Positions 36,889-46,417 of a stretch of 61,608 bases of DNA are shown one piece after another. The notes beneath the pieces are model-generated. The model had not been told where the DNA came from, did not search any database, and saw only the letters and a list, made by a program, of their open reading frames with translations. Position 1 is the stretch's first letter; every line of letters begins with the position of its first letter. The translations under genes and the position numbers were made by a program. This DNA is from Tateyamaria sp. ANG-S1 (GTDB taxonomy: Bacteria > Pseudomonadota > Alphaproteobacteria > Rhodobacterales > Rhodobacteraceae), in NCBI RefSeq assembly GCF_000814025.1, contig NZ_JWLL01000021.1, positions 1 to 61,608 on the forward strand, given 5' to 3'.

Positions 36889-38013
36889 TCATTTCTGTCC
36901 ACGCCACGGGCAACTGGCTAAGAAGCTGGCGTGGATGTTCCAGCAATCGCGCTCTCCTTCAGCGTCGATGTCCCCACTGCCTGGAATGATGGTTGGTGAG
37001 GAGAGCCTCAAAGTGCCAATTTTTGCCGCTGCTGAGCCTCGACGATGGTTCGGTGGCGTAGCGGCAGCTCTACGGGTTGCCCAAGCATCTGCCAGTTCTA
37101 ACTCATGTAAAACGGAAGGGAGTTCGCTTGATGCTAAGAGCTGCTCCAACATAAAAGCATTCTTGTTCCAGTTCGCCAAATCAGAACGACCAGCTAGCGA
37201 GCGTACACTGCGGAACGCGACCCCGATTACCATCAAATCTTGATCATCCAGAGCACCAACTATCGTTGATTGACCTAGTTCGAGTTCTGCTTCTGAGAAA
37301 GCATTGAGGACGACGTCTTGAGGTCCAAAATCACAACCGATCGTGATGATCGACCATCGGTCGCGCAATGGTGAGCTGGCGATACCGTCCGCAGGGTCCG
37401 TGATGGAAACGACGCGGTTGAACGCATCGTACTCGAAAGTCGTCTCGCCCCCGCCGAAGTAGATGATCGATGTCAGGCGATTGTTGTCGTCATAGCCACG
37501 GAACTCCATCAGACCGTCATGCCGCATGACTTCAATGGTCTGGCCTACGGCGTTCACCCGCAGGTCTGTGACGGACCCCAGCGGGCTGCGGACCTGCGCA
37601 AGGTTCCCCCGCTCATCATAAGTATAGTCCCAGGCCCCACCATCGGGACCGAGCTGCGTGATGGGATCCCCGACATCTTTCCAAATTGTAAAGTGCTCGC
37701 GGCCCTCTTCATCGACCGCGCTCTGAACGTTGCCGTGCGCGTCATATCCGTAGCGCCGTGACTGGCCGTTTGCATCGATCCCCCCAACGGAGTTGTCGGT
37801 CGCATCGAAACGCCGATGTGAGAACCGCCCCGCCGCATCCGAGGTCATGATGTGGCGCCCGAATGCGTCGAACCAAAGCTTCTCGAACCCGTCGCCGCCC
37901 TCCCCGTGATGGACGGTGACCTGATGTCCGGACGGATGGTATTCGAAGCTGCCGTGTTTGTAGGTCCCTACGGTATCAACATGGGTTAGCCGCGCATGGT
38001 GACGTCTTCCGAT
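36889..38013 (-). pseudogene. RHS-repeat protein fragment with an unrelated C-terminal tail
   Basis: The open frame from 38013 reads RHS-type sequence without a start codon: GTYKHGSFEYHPSGHQVTV, FDAFGRHIMTSDAAGRF, YGYDAHGNVQSAVDEEGR, YDERGNLAQVRSPLGSV and YDAFNRVVSITDP. Near 37375 the YD-repeat pattern ends, and about 160 residues of unrelated sequence follow (starting SIITIGCDFGPQDVV). RHS cores normally continue to a DPxGLxGG boundary and then a toxin tip, and none is seen. It lies downstream of a VgrG cluster, where RHS proteins often serve as T6SS effectors. A TAG is in frame just upstream at 38014-38016. The gene is truncated at both ends. Confidence 0.7.
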
Positions 38014-38139
38014 CTATCCTTGGCACAGCCACCATAAGATAGAGGCTCGCGTGACTTTGCCGCAGACTTGCCCCTGCGTTAGTTGTTCGCCGCCGTACGG
38101 CGAAGAAGCAGTGGTTGCCTCAAGTTGAGGCGGCTAAGC

Positions 38140-38439
38140 TTAAACTCGGTGAAGAAGAAAGATGAGAGGAGGATAAGACAGCGCGAATAAAATACCCGGA
38201 AGGCCGACCTCAACTAGCCCCCAAGCACAAAGATTAACTGCAATGATCGTCGCTACATCAGCTCGCCAACTAATACTTTCGCTAAACTTTTTTGATGTCC
38301 ATTGAGCACCATATGCTGCAAATGATACTAGAAGTGCAGAGAATAAGCCCCAGGAAAACCAAAGCATAGCAATCAAACCAGCAGCCGCAGAAATGTAGGC
38401 ATGGCCTGTATGGATTTTTTTTGACCCGGGATCCTGCAT
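38140..38439 (-). CDS. Small membrane protein downstream of the VgrG-linked gene (possible immunity protein)
   Basis: The 99-residue product has three hydrophobic segments (about 13-43, 62-80 and 82-96), so it is an inner-membrane protein. No family is recognised. It starts 2 bases after the stop of the 260-residue gene, indicating coupled translation. In VgrG operons the gene directly after an effector frequently encodes its immunity protein. A membrane immunity protein would suit a pore-forming or periplasmic effector. That is inference from position. Confidence 0.5.
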   Translation of the reverse strand: MQDPGSKKIHTGHAYISAAAGLIAMLWFSWGLFSALLVSFAAYGAQWTSKKFSESISWRADVATIIAVNLCAWGLVEVGLPGILFALSYPPLIFLLHRV

Positions 38440-38441
38440 GA

Positions 38442-39224
38442 CTATTGATCGAAGTATCTTTCAGGTAGCGCATCGGTTGGCGCTAGATCTAAGATATGCA
38501 CCAAAGTACGTTCACTCAGTTCATTATTTGAATATTTAATCGTCGCAACAGCTCGAATTTCAGCTAGTTTGTCGGCAGCCTCTCCAATTGTCGCAACATA
38601 GACCACACCTGCCAAAATCCCGAACGCTCCGGCCGCTGTACCGGTCAGGGTGCTACCAACGCGATTCATAGCGGTATTTGCTCTTGGAAAGCGTTCTCCA
38701 ATTGTTCGCCTAACACGCTCCATCGCTGCAGCATCAACCGCATCGCCCATAGCAGCAGCTCGCTGACCGATTGATTGTGCAATTTGAGCCGGTGTTTGCC
38801 CTCTAAGTGCCCCAACAGTTCCTACTGCTCCAAGTCCGCTTGCTATTCCAGCATGGCGATCAAAGAACTGTTTGACATCATCATAGTGGCTCAGAAGTTC
38901 GGCCTCAGACATGGCAAGTAGATTACGCACATACTCAAAAAGGACAGGCCATGCCTGCATTTGCCCCATCAAGGTACCGAAAGAGTACTTGAAAGGTTGA
39001 CTTATTGAATACCGAAATCCTTCATCAACAGCGCGTCCCAAGGCATTCAATGTCGGGCGACGAGCAGATTGAGGACCATCAATTATAGGAACGCCCCAAA
39101 GACCATTCAGACAGTGAAAAGCGAGTTCTGGATTCTCTTCTGTCTGATCGACAGGTATGCGAAACAAACCGCAAAAATCCTCAAGTGCTCCAGGGGAGTA
39201 TTCTATTGTGCTGATGGTATCCAT
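38442..39224 (-). CDS. Unknown protein encoded directly after VgrG (candidate T6SS effector)
   Basis: The 260-residue product is not recognised. It contains a small-residue-rich hydrophobic helix at about 195-220 (TLTGTAAGAFGILAGVVYVATIGEA), flanked by helical regions rich in Ala and Arg. It has no signal peptide. Its ATG overlaps the VgrG stop by one base (TAATG), so it is made with the spike. Effector genes occupy this place in T6SS vgrG islands, and a Gly/Ala-rich hairpin helix is found in pore-forming effectors. An adaptor/chaperone (DUF4123-type) is the alternative, but I see no DUF4123 similarity. Confidence 0.5.
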   Translation of the reverse strand: MDTISTIEYSPGALEDFCGLFRIPVDQTEENPELAFHCLNGLWGVPIIDGPQSARRPTLNALGRAVDEGFRYSISQPFKYSFGTLMGQMQAWPVLFEYVRNLLAMSEAELLSHYDDVKQFFDRHAGIASGLGAVGTVGALRGQTPAQIAQSIGQRAAAMGDAVDAAAMERVRRTIGERFPRANTAMNRVGSTLTGTAAGAFGILAGVVYVATIGEAADKLAEIRAVATIKYSNNELSERTLVHILDLAPTDALPERYFDQ

Positions 39225-41341
39225 TAGTTTAAATCAATCCTCGCGCCATCAACATCCACGATGTCTTCACCTACGAGTGAAAGGCGCACGCCATGTAGTT
39301 CAATCGTCCCGTCTGCCTTCAGCTTTAACCTCGACTTGCCACAAGAAAATAAAAGTTCCTTGCCTACCGTCTTTACTGAAGTGCCGCCAACAGAGGTCAC
39401 CTCATTTTCACCCACTCCAAAAGTAGCTGACTTAGCGACACTAAACGTTTGAGTGCCCCTAATTTGGGTCCGCGCATTTCCATCCACGATAAGTGTTGAA
39501 TTCTCTCCGACAGAATCGAACCTGTTGCCCTCACTTAGTAAGGACAGCCCTTGGGCAGATTGAGCCGCACCATCAAACGTGTCTAGGGAGTATCCGTGCG
39601 AGGAAAGCGGTGTATTTACAGAAGCGATGCCAAGCCGCTCCAGCTGGCTCGCGCCTGTCAGGCCGGTTGAAATTGTCAGCCCAGACATTGCGCTCAGATA
39701 ACGAAATCCGAAGGTCTGTTCCACCGCATTCAAAAGTGTCGTTGCGACTTTGTTTTGAGAAACATACTCTACCTTGTTATTCCGAACCATTACGTTGAGA
39801 TCTCTTTCGGCATGAACTCGGATTTCTTCCTCACCCGCTTTGTCCTCAAACCTGAGTTCATTGAACCCACTCCCCTTGTGGGTATTTGTCCTGAACGTTG
39901 AGCGCGTCTTATGCTCTGGCAGGTCGTATGGGACTTTCTGGCGCTGGTTCGGCACGACTCCTGTGACGACGGGTCTGTCCGGATCGCCGTCCAGATAGCT
40001 GACCATGACCTCCATGCCGATACGGGGGATCACCTGGCCGCCCCAGCCTGCACCAGCCCAGTTCTGCGCCACACGCACCCAACAAGTGTCCGAGCCGTCC
40101 TGCGTCGCCCGCCGGTCCCAAGGGAACCACAGCTTGATGCGGCCGTATTCGTCAGTATGGATCTCTTCGCCCTCGGGGCCCGCGACGATCGCCACCTGGG
40201 TACCGTCAATGCGCGGGCGCGGGGTGGCCAGGGACGGCGTGGCAGGCACATCGGCGGGCAAAGCGACAAAGCGGTTGGCGTAATCGGGCTGGTTCTCGAC
40301 ACTTTCATAGCTGAGATCCGTCGCCTCATGCTCGATCGCCAGGATTACGTGCGGTTCAAAGACGTTGTCCGGGTTCGCCACATCATAGGGCGTGAACCGG
40401 GATCCAGCCGCCAGTGTGCGCACATTGCTGTCACCTTCGACCCGCGCATGTTCGGCCTCCTGGGCCTTCATGCGCAGCTTTGCGACCCGTTCGACACCCG
40501 CGGTCTCAATACCCTCGGACGCGCGGCTGCCCGGTCCGTAACCTGCCTGCATCGGATAGGTATAGCGCTCGTAATTTCCGTTCTTGGGCAGGCTCACCAG
40601 TGACGGCGTTGTCGCATCCGGCACCGTGCCGGGCGTGGTAAAGTTCCAGTCCCGTCCGGCGTGATTGCCGGGGATGTAACGGAACCTCGTTTCAAAGCGA
40701 TTGATGTGATTGCGGTCTGTCGAACCATGGGCAAAGCGCACATCCTCTCCACCGATGTAACCCGCCGCATGGCTCGCGATATGCAACTGATGTGCGCCAG
40801 ACTCGTGGGTCCACCAATAATAAAGCCCGTCTTCTTCCAGACGGCGCGTCAGATAGTCCAGATCGCTCTCATTCCACTGCACCGAGTAGTGTTGTGGCGG
40901 CACGGGCTCGACCACACCCGCTATGACAGGGGCGGTAATCCCATGTTCGCCGCACAGATCGTTGGCGATGTCGATCGCAGATTTGTCCAGCCAGATACGG
41001 CAATCCGAGGTCTGGCTCAGCAGCCACAGATCCGGGCGCAGCGTCAGGGTATATTCCCGCAGGCCACGGGTCTGCCGCGCCCCGGCCATCAGATCAGTCA
41101 CGATAGCATTCCAGGCCCGCCGCTCGCCACCGCCAAGCTCAATGGACACATCGACGGCTTTGCCAAGCAGATCTTGCGGGGTCAGATCCGAGGATTTGGA
41201 GCGCACGACCATCCGCGCCTCAAACAGCTCCGAGACCGCCTCGCGCAGCCACAGCTTCTGAGCCAAAAGCTGATCCTCTCCCAGCGACGTCTCAATACGT
41301 AGGATTCGCTCAGCCTGAATAAAATCAGCTTCTGCGTTCAT
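39224..41341 (-). CDS. vgrG: Type VI secretion spike protein VgrG (TssI)
   Basis: The 705-residue protein has the gp27-like N-terminal part with LWLREAVSELFEARM and WLLSQTSDCRIWLDKSAIDIA (about 27-125). The gp5-like OB domain is centred on DTCWVRVAQNWAGAGWGGQV and IPRIGMEVMVSYLDGDPDRPVVTG. The C-terminal needle region ends with short valine- and glycine-rich repeats and HGVRLSLVGEDIVDVDGARI. It caps the T6SS tube and carries effectors. No other T6SS structural gene is in the window, so this is an orphan vgrG island that depends on a T6SS elsewhere. Confidence 0.95.
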   Translation of the reverse strand: MNAEADFIQAERILRIETSLGEDQLLAQKLWLREAVSELFEARMVVRSKSSDLTPQDLLGKAVDVSIELGGGERRAWNAIVTDLMAGARQTRGLREYTLTLRPDLWLLSQTSDCRIWLDKSAIDIANDLCGEHGITAPVIAGVVEPVPPQHYSVQWNESDLDYLTRRLEEDGLYYWWTHESGAHQLHIASHAAGYIGGEDVRFAHGSTDRNHINRFETRFRYIPGNHAGRDWNFTTPGTVPDATTPSLVSLPKNGNYERYTYPMQAGYGPGSRASEGIETAGVERVAKLRMKAQEAEHARVEGDSNVRTLAAGSRFTPYDVANPDNVFEPHVILAIEHEATDLSYESVENQPDYANRFVALPADVPATPSLATPRPRIDGTQVAIVAGPEGEEIHTDEYGRIKLWFPWDRRATQDGSDTCWVRVAQNWAGAGWGGQVIPRIGMEVMVSYLDGDPDRPVVTGVVPNQRQKVPYDLPEHKTRSTFRTNTHKGSGFNELRFEDKAGEEEIRVHAERDLNVMVRNNKVEYVSQNKVATTLLNAVEQTFGFRYLSAMSGLTISTGLTGASQLERLGIASVNTPLSSHGYSLDTFDGAAQSAQGLSLLSEGNRFDSVGENSTLIVDGNARTQIRGTQTFSVAKSATFGVGENEVTSVGGTSVKTVGKELLFSCGKSRLKLKADGTIELHGVRLSLVGEDIVDVDGARIDLN

Positions 41342-41806
41342 CAGCGCCTCCTGAAAGAATCTATCAAATCAAAAAATAGTAGTGCGCGACACGACACTGG
41401 ACCCTAATCCACGTCGTGACGAGACCGGCTGTAAGCGACCGCCCCGAATGGCACGTTCTTGCCGATATGGCCCTCCGTCGCCGGATTGACAGGAACCCGA
41501 AATGTGCCGGAAGCCACCAGAAGAGGCATTGGCGCGTTCTACAGGCGTTACACTCAACCCAACGCTAAGTTACGGCTTTGTCCCCTGACAAGAGTGCGCC
41601 CAATATGTTGTTGGGCAAGCTGTGCGGGTAAGGCCCGGCTTCGCGGGTCAGGTCATGGGCCTAAGCTTTGTGATGCAGGCGTTGGTACTACCCCTGCCCT
41701 ATTGCATGCAGATCGCCATAGGCTTCAATAAGAACGGCAGCTCAGAAACCCTGCCATCGGGGACATATGAACCCAGCATTGGATGAAAATCTGCCACTTT
41801 GTTCTT
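41342..41806. other. 465-bp region upstream of vgrG without a confident gene
   Basis: A 41-residue minus-strand frame starts at 41531 (MPLLVASGTFRV) and a plus-strand frame near 41590-41780 looks faintly coding, but neither matches a family. The vgrG promoter should be in 41342-41450. The mixed signals suggest decayed genes. Confidence 0.3.
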
Positions 41807-42382
41807 CTAAAGAAACGCTTTGTACTCATTCATAAGTGTCGCAACCTGAAGAAGCCCCTGCGCCTCCGATTTGTGAATCAACCCTGGAACATCGATTGCA
41901 GGGTTTGCAAACCGTTCACGCATACGACGCAAAGCAACAATTGCCTCTGACGGGTCAAGCTCGACCGTGTCCGCGATGAAGTCATCCGCCGAGATCGCAT
42001 CTATCGCGTGCCGTTTGAGCGTTTGGGCGGGAAAGTCCGCGAGATTATCAGTCACAATGACCTGAGCCGATGCCGATATCGCAGCCGCAAAGACATGGTT
42101 GTCACCTGGGTCCGGCAGATCAAGCTGTGCCTCAAAGACTTCGTATCCAACAACAAGGGACTCTGGAAATGCTGCCTCAATAGCAGCGCGCTGCCGCGCT
42201 CCATCCGTCGCTCCCTTTGTGATCCCCAAGATAGCCTTTTGGGTCTCATCAAGAATACGCGCACTCCACCGCGGCCGGAACAGTCCGGCTTCGGCCAAGC
42301 TCAGCAACATATTTCGACGGAGAGCACCGCCAAGCACGCAGGCGTCAATCAGCGCTGTGAACCGGTCGGCATGTCCGTTCAT
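41807..42382 (-). CDS. PIN-domain ribonuclease toxin
   Basis: The 191-residue protein starts with FTALIDACVLGGA, whose Asp13 is the first PIN acidic residue. Further acidic positions are in PDPGDNHVFAAAI and IVTDNLADFP. PIN toxins cleave RNA with Mg2+. The gene overlaps its upstream partner by 4 bases (ATGA), forming a toxin-antitoxin pair with 42379-42843. The protein is longer than VapC (about 130) because of a C-terminal helical extension typical of the PIN family paired with HTH antitoxins. Confidence 0.85.
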   Translation of the reverse strand: MNGHADRFTALIDACVLGGALRRNMLLSLAEAGLFRPRWSARILDETQKAILGITKGATDGARQRAAIEAAFPESLVVGYEVFEAQLDLPDPGDNHVFAAAISASAQVIVTDNLADFPAQTLKRHAIDAISADDFIADTVELDPSEAIVALRRMRERFANPAIDVPGLIHKSEAQGLLQVATLMNEYKAFL

Positions 42383-42843
42383 ACCATTCCGTCTTCGGCA
42401 TCCATTCGAGCAAGATCACTCAAAGCGTCCGAACGCGCAGCGTCGCGTTTTTCTTTATAAGCAAAGAGATCTTCAGCACGCACGCGCCGATGCCGCCCGG
42501 TCTTCGCAAACGGGATATCCCCTTCTTCTAGAAGCTTCACAAGGAAGGGACGTGACACGTTCAGCAGATCTGCGGCTTGTTGCGTTGTAAGTTCCGAACC
42601 AACCGGGATCATGCGGAACCCGCGCCCGCTTGAAACCAGCCGCAGAACTTCCAGCAGCGATGCCGCAAGAGCTGGCGCCAGGGTCACGGTTTGAACATCG
42701 CCACCTTCCAACGCGAGCGACAACGTCGTCGGGGCCCCCTCTTTCATTTGGGACGCTACGATCGTTCTGAGTTGTTCGGCATTCTTGATCTCGACCTCGT
42801 CAGGCAGTCGGTCAAAGAATGCCTCTTTGCTGGGGGCGGCCAT
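42379..42843 (-). CDS. HTH (excisionase-like) antitoxin of the PIN pair
   Basis: The 154-residue protein has a helical N-terminal part and a MerR/excisionase-type HTH at about 86-135 (LTTQQAADLLNVSRPFLVKLLEEGDIPFAKTGRHRRVRAEDL). It ends in an acidic tail (ARMDAEDGMV) that could bind the toxin. It lies directly upstream of the PIN gene, with coupled translation, and should repress the shared promoter (about 42850-42950, an AT-rich stretch). Confidence 0.85.
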   Translation of the reverse strand: MAAPSKEAFFDRLPDEVEIKNAEQLRTIVASQMKEGAPTTLSLALEGGDVQTVTLAPALAASLLEVLRLVSSGRGFRMIPVGSELTTQQAADLLNVSRPFLVKLLEEGDIPFAKTGRHRRVRAEDLFAYKEKRDAARSDALSDLARMDAEDGMV

Positions 42844-43176
42844 GATGATCCTGAAGTTACGTTCTGAGGCAGACAGAACATAGGTGCCATTTGAATTATT
42901 CGCAATAGTCGAAATATTCGAAATTCATTGATAGCTTATTAAGTCGACTCAGAGGATCTTTAAGCAATTGAATTTATTATAGTAAATGTGCCACCGTATC
43001 CGCAGGTCCGACTTCGTCCGATCTGGCGACACCCCAAGCAGTTGATGACGTGTATTTGCTACAAGCTCTTAAGTGGCTCTCCAGCCACTCACTCGCCCCC
43101 TGCCCCAAGCGGCGACGTTCAAGGCACTGGTCCGTGACTTGGCCCAGCACCCGGTCAGCAGGTTTCGCGACGAAAC

Positions 43177-43332
43177 CTAAGGCTTCTCCAAAAGCACCCG
43201 GATCTCTTCCATCAGGGATGTCATCAGATCAGGCGACACTGCTGCCCCTTCAATGCGGATCGCATAACCCTGCGAATCGCGCATTTGACGAAGCGTAATA
43301 CCGTTGGACAACTGCAACGTATCCGCCCGCAT
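43177..43332 (-). pseudogene. Possible 3' remnant of a plasmid partition protein (ParB-like)
   Basis: A 51-residue frame reads MRADTLQLSNGITLRQMRDSQG, then YAIRIEGAAVSPDLMTSLMEEIRVLLEKP and stops. It looks like the C-terminus of a larger protein, and its place head to head with a Rep gene suggests a partition protein. The ParB assignment is tentative because only the tail is present. Its upper part overlaps the start of the rep fragment on the other strand. Confidence 0.35.
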
Positions 43333-44138
43333 TGGCGGAGAAGTTGAACGACCCGAAGGTCTTTGCTCTGATCAACCTGAACATCCAGCGCAGGTTCACA
43401 AGTGGGCACGCGCTGGCGCTGTATGAGAACTGTTACCGCTTTGTGCGGACGGGGAGCACGGGGTGGTGGAGCCTTGATCTTTTTCGAAGGCTGATGGGGG
43501 TCGGGGACAGTGCCTATTATGAGACCTACAAGCATCTGAATGCCAAGATCATCAAACCCGCCGTGGCCGAGGTGAACAAGACCTCGAACATCATTGTCAC
43601 GCCTGAGATCCGTAAGCGAGGCAGGGCGGTGTCGGATATCCGGTTCAAGATCGAGGAGAACCCGCAACTGGCGATCCTTGATCTGGATGATGGTACCGGG
43701 CTTCGCAATGCGCCTGTTTATGGCCGGTTGAGAGAGCTGGGTGTCAGTGACAGGTTGGCCCGGCAGTGGCTGGCCGAACATGGGGAGCCGTATGTGTCGG
43801 CCAAGCTGGAATATGTGGCGGGGCAGGGCAATGTGCGCAATCCCGTGGGGTATCTGACCGCTGCGATGAAGTCGGACTATGCCGTTGAGGTGCCCGTCCC
43901 GACCAGCGGCAGGGCGGCGCAGTTGAAAGTGGTGCAGGCCCTGGTTGCCGCACGGACACCGACGCAGAGGGATGCAGACAAACGGTTGTTTCTGAGCGGC
44001 ATGGACGATGGTGCGGCGCGGCAGGATTTTGAGCGGCATGGCTGGATGTCTGCGCTGAATGCGTCTGCCATCCGGGCGTTTTGGGAAGAGCTTGTGTCGG
44101 GGGCTTTCGATGGGGTGGATGGCGAAGGTGGAGTGTAG
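43332..44138 (+). CDS. Rep_3-type replication initiator, N-terminally truncated
   Basis: The 268-residue frame begins with a TTG and reads LAEKLNDPKVFALINLNIQRRFTSGHALALYENCYRFVRTG. The second winged-helix region follows (WWSLDLFRRLMGVGDSAYYETYKHLNAKIIKPAVAEVNK), as in Rep_3/RepB plasmid initiators. The first winged-helix domain, which should precede it, is missing: an in-frame stop lies at 43296-43298. It is therefore probably a non-functional initiator, perhaps marking the scar of a lost plasmid. No clear iterons are seen next to it. A ParB-like tail lies on the opposite strand just upstream. Confidence 0.7.
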   Translation: MAEKLNDPKVFALINLNIQRRFTSGHALALYENCYRFVRTGSTGWWSLDLFRRLMGVGDSAYYETYKHLNAKIIKPAVAEVNKTSNIIVTPEIRKRGRAVSDIRFKIEENPQLAILDLDDGTGLRNAPVYGRLRELGVSDRLARQWLAEHGEPYVSAKLEYVAGQGNVRNPVGYLTAAMKSDYAVEVPVPTSGRAAQLKVVQALVAARTPTQRDADKRLFLSGMDDGAARQDFERHGWMSALNASAIRAFWEELVSGAFDGVDGEGGV

Positions 44139-44249
44139 TAGCCGCTTCAGCCGTCTTCAGATGGCAAGACCTTTATGAGCCATCTGTCAGGGTGCAGTTT
44201 ATCATCACCTTAGCCTTTTCAGATGCTCCATTCGGCACTGTTTTTTCTA

Positions 44250-44845
44250 TAATGCCGTGGATTTTGCAGTGGTCCGTACTCAGAGCCAATCAACGTAAAG
44301 TCCAATCCAATGCCTGCGGAAAAGTGCGCGAAAACCTCATCCGCGATCACTGGGAAGACATCCTGCGGATCGCCGTCACTATGGACACTGAGGCCATGCC
44401 ACCCAGTCAGATCGTGCGTAAACTGGCTTCTTACCCGCGCCAGAATGACTTGGCCGTGGCGTTGCGCGAAGTCGGGCGGATCGAGCGCACCCTCTTCATC
44501 GCGCTATGGCTCACAGACCGTGAGTTGCAACGCCGTGCCCAGATCGGGTTGAATAAAGGCAAAGCGCACCACGCGCTGAAAAACGCCCGACGCATCGGTC
44601 GCCAAGACGAAATCCGTGATCGTTCCAGCCGTGCCCAGGATGACCGACTGGCTGAGCTCAATCTCCTCGGGGCGATCATCATCTACTGGAACACAAAGCA
44701 ACTCGGTCAGATCATCGCAAAACGTAGGCATACCGGAATCTACGACCCAGAAAGCCTGCTCTCACACGTCTCTCCGCTCGGATGGGCGCACATTCTGATA
44801 ACCAGAGAGTATAGATGGCCCAAAACTACCCAGAAAATCCCGTAA
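44250..44845 (+). pseudogene. Tn3-family transposase, C-terminal fragment
   Basis: From about 44300 the frame matches the Tn3 transposase C-terminus: RENLIRDHWEDILRIAVTM, LREVGRIERTLFIALWLTDRELQRR, HHALKNARRIGRQDEIRDR, LNLLGAIIIYWNTKQLGQ and PLGWAHILITREYRWPK. In the LNKGEA motif the catalytic glutamate is replaced by lysine (LNKGKAHH). The N-terminal two thirds are absent. The frame runs on from unrelated upstream sequence, so this is a dead remnant. No Tn3 inverted repeat was recognised next to it. Confidence 0.85.
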
Positions 44846-44986
44846 CGCAGGATTCCGCTCCTATTCGCAACTGACCCCAAATGGATTTCAATCAAGTGTG
44901 TTCTGTAGGCCAAAGTTGCTGCGCTTCCGTTGCGCCATTGCGCCCGGTAAAATACGGGCACGGTCAATGGGAATGCTGTTTTGCAA

Positions 44987-46417
44987 CTATCCCTTTGCGC
45001 CTTGTCCGCGTGCGTAGACGTCTTCGTATCTTACAATATCGTCTTCACCCAGATACGCCCCGGTTTGGACTTCAATCAGCACCATGGGAACTTTTCCCGG
45101 GTTCTCCATACGATGAACGGCCCCTAGCGGGATATAGATAGACTGATTTTCTGTCACCAGTCTCACTTCGTCATCAACTACCACTTTTGCGGTGCCTTCG
45201 ACAACAATCCAATGCTCGGCGCGGTGATGGTGGCTTTGCAACGATAAAGAAGCACCTGGGTGCACTACGATCCGTTTCACTTGGAAGCGATCGCCGATTA
45301 CGAGGCTTTCGAACCAGCCCCAAGGGCGGTGGTCTTTGGGGAACTGCTCGGCCTGCACTGCTCCCTTGGATTTCAGGGACTCTACAGCCAGTTTGACCTC
45401 CTGACCCCGTGATGCATCAGCAACAAGCACGGCATCATTCATCGCGACGGCAACAATATTCTCTAGGCCGATACCGACCAATTCCAGCTCGTTGCTTTCT
45501 GATCGAAGCAACGTATTGTCGCATTCGATTGCGGTTGCATTTCCATGAACTGAAACACCTCGATCATCCTGCGGACTTGCGCGCCAAACTGCATCCCAGC
45601 AGCCAAGATCAGACCACGCCGAAGAAAAAGGAACGACCGAAAGGTTGTCCGCCTTCTCCATTACTGCGTAGTCAATCGATATGTCGTCGACTTTTGACCA
45701 GGGCTCTGGCGCAAGGCGTAAGAATCCCAAATCCGTCTGAGCATCAGACACAGCGCGTGCGACCGGTTCGATTAGTGGAGCAGCATGAGCCTTAAAGGCA
45801 TCGATAACGGTCGCCACTTTGAACACAAAGATGCCCGCGTTCCACATATGCTGTCCGGAAGCGACAAGTTTTGCCGCGGTCGCCGCATCAGGTTTTTCGA
45901 CGAACCGTGTCAGGGGCACAGCGCTTGAGCCGGGAGCCTCGGCGAGTTCTAGATAACCGTAGCCAGTCTCCGGATAGGTTGGCGCAATGCCGAAAGTCAC
46001 CAACTGACCGTTCTGTGCTTCGGCCAGAGCGATTTCGGCGGCTGCGAGAAAACTATCGGTATCTGGGATCAGGTGATCCGACGGACACACAAGCATGACT
46101 GCGTCAGTGTCTTGCGCATACAGGTGCAGTGCCGCGGCGAGAATGGCAGGCGCTGTGTTTCGCCCCTGTGGTTCGATCAGAATTGCTCCTGGGTCAATGC
46201 CGACGGCAGCCAATTGTTCAGTCACAATGAATCTGAAGTCGGAACCAGTTACGATAAGCGGCTTTTCAAAGGCGCACATCCGGTTCGCGGTAGCTTGGAA
46301 AAGGGTACGTTCTCCGATAAGATTGGCAAATTGTTTCGGGTAGCTTTTGCGTGATAGCGGCCATAGGCGCGTCCCGGAACCTCCGCACAAAAGAACTGGT
46401 GTAATAGTCATTTTCAC
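44987..46417 (-). CDS. manC: Mannose-1-phosphate guanylyltransferase / mannose-6-phosphate isomerase
   Basis: The 476-residue bifunctional enzyme begins with the nucleotidyltransferase signature GGSGTRLWPLSRKSYPKQF (about 12-30) and contains FVEKPDAATAAKLVASGQ. It ends in a cupin domain with VHPGASLSLQSHHHRAEHWIVVEGTAKV and YIPLGAVHRMENPGK, which holds the metal. It makes GDP-mannose from mannose-1-phosphate and isomerises fructose-6-phosphate, supplying mannose, fucose or rhamnose-type donors for the EPS. The start is the GTG at 46417 or the ATG at 46411. It stands alone, bracketed by Tn3 and IS3 remnants. Confidence 0.94.
   Translation of the reverse strand: MKMTITPVLLCGGSGTRLWPLSRKSYPKQFANLIGERTLFQATANRMCAFEKPLIVTGSDFRFIVTEQLAAVGIDPGAILIEPQGRNTAPAILAAALHLYAQDTDAVMLVCPSDHLIPDTDSFLAAAEIALAEAQNGQLVTFGIAPTYPETGYGYLELAEAPGSSAVPLTRFVEKPDAATAAKLVASGQHMWNAGIFVFKVATVIDAFKAHAAPLIEPVARAVSDAQTDLGFLRLAPEPWSKVDDISIDYAVMEKADNLSVVPFSSAWSDLGCWDAVWRASPQDDRGVSVHGNATAIECDNTLLRSESNELELVGIGLENIVAVAMNDAVLVADASRGQEVKLAVESLKSKGAVQAEQFPKDHRPWGWFESLVIGDRFQVKRIVVHPGASLSLQSHHHRAEHWIVVEGTAKVVVDDEVRLVTENQSIYIPLGAVHRMENPGKVPMVLIEVQTGAYLGEDDIVRYEDVYARGQGAKG

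Noticed and set aside
43224..44039. A 271-codon open frame on the minus strand
   Set aside because: It is antisense to the Rep_3 remnant and reads as Arg/Pro/His-rich sequence without any domain.
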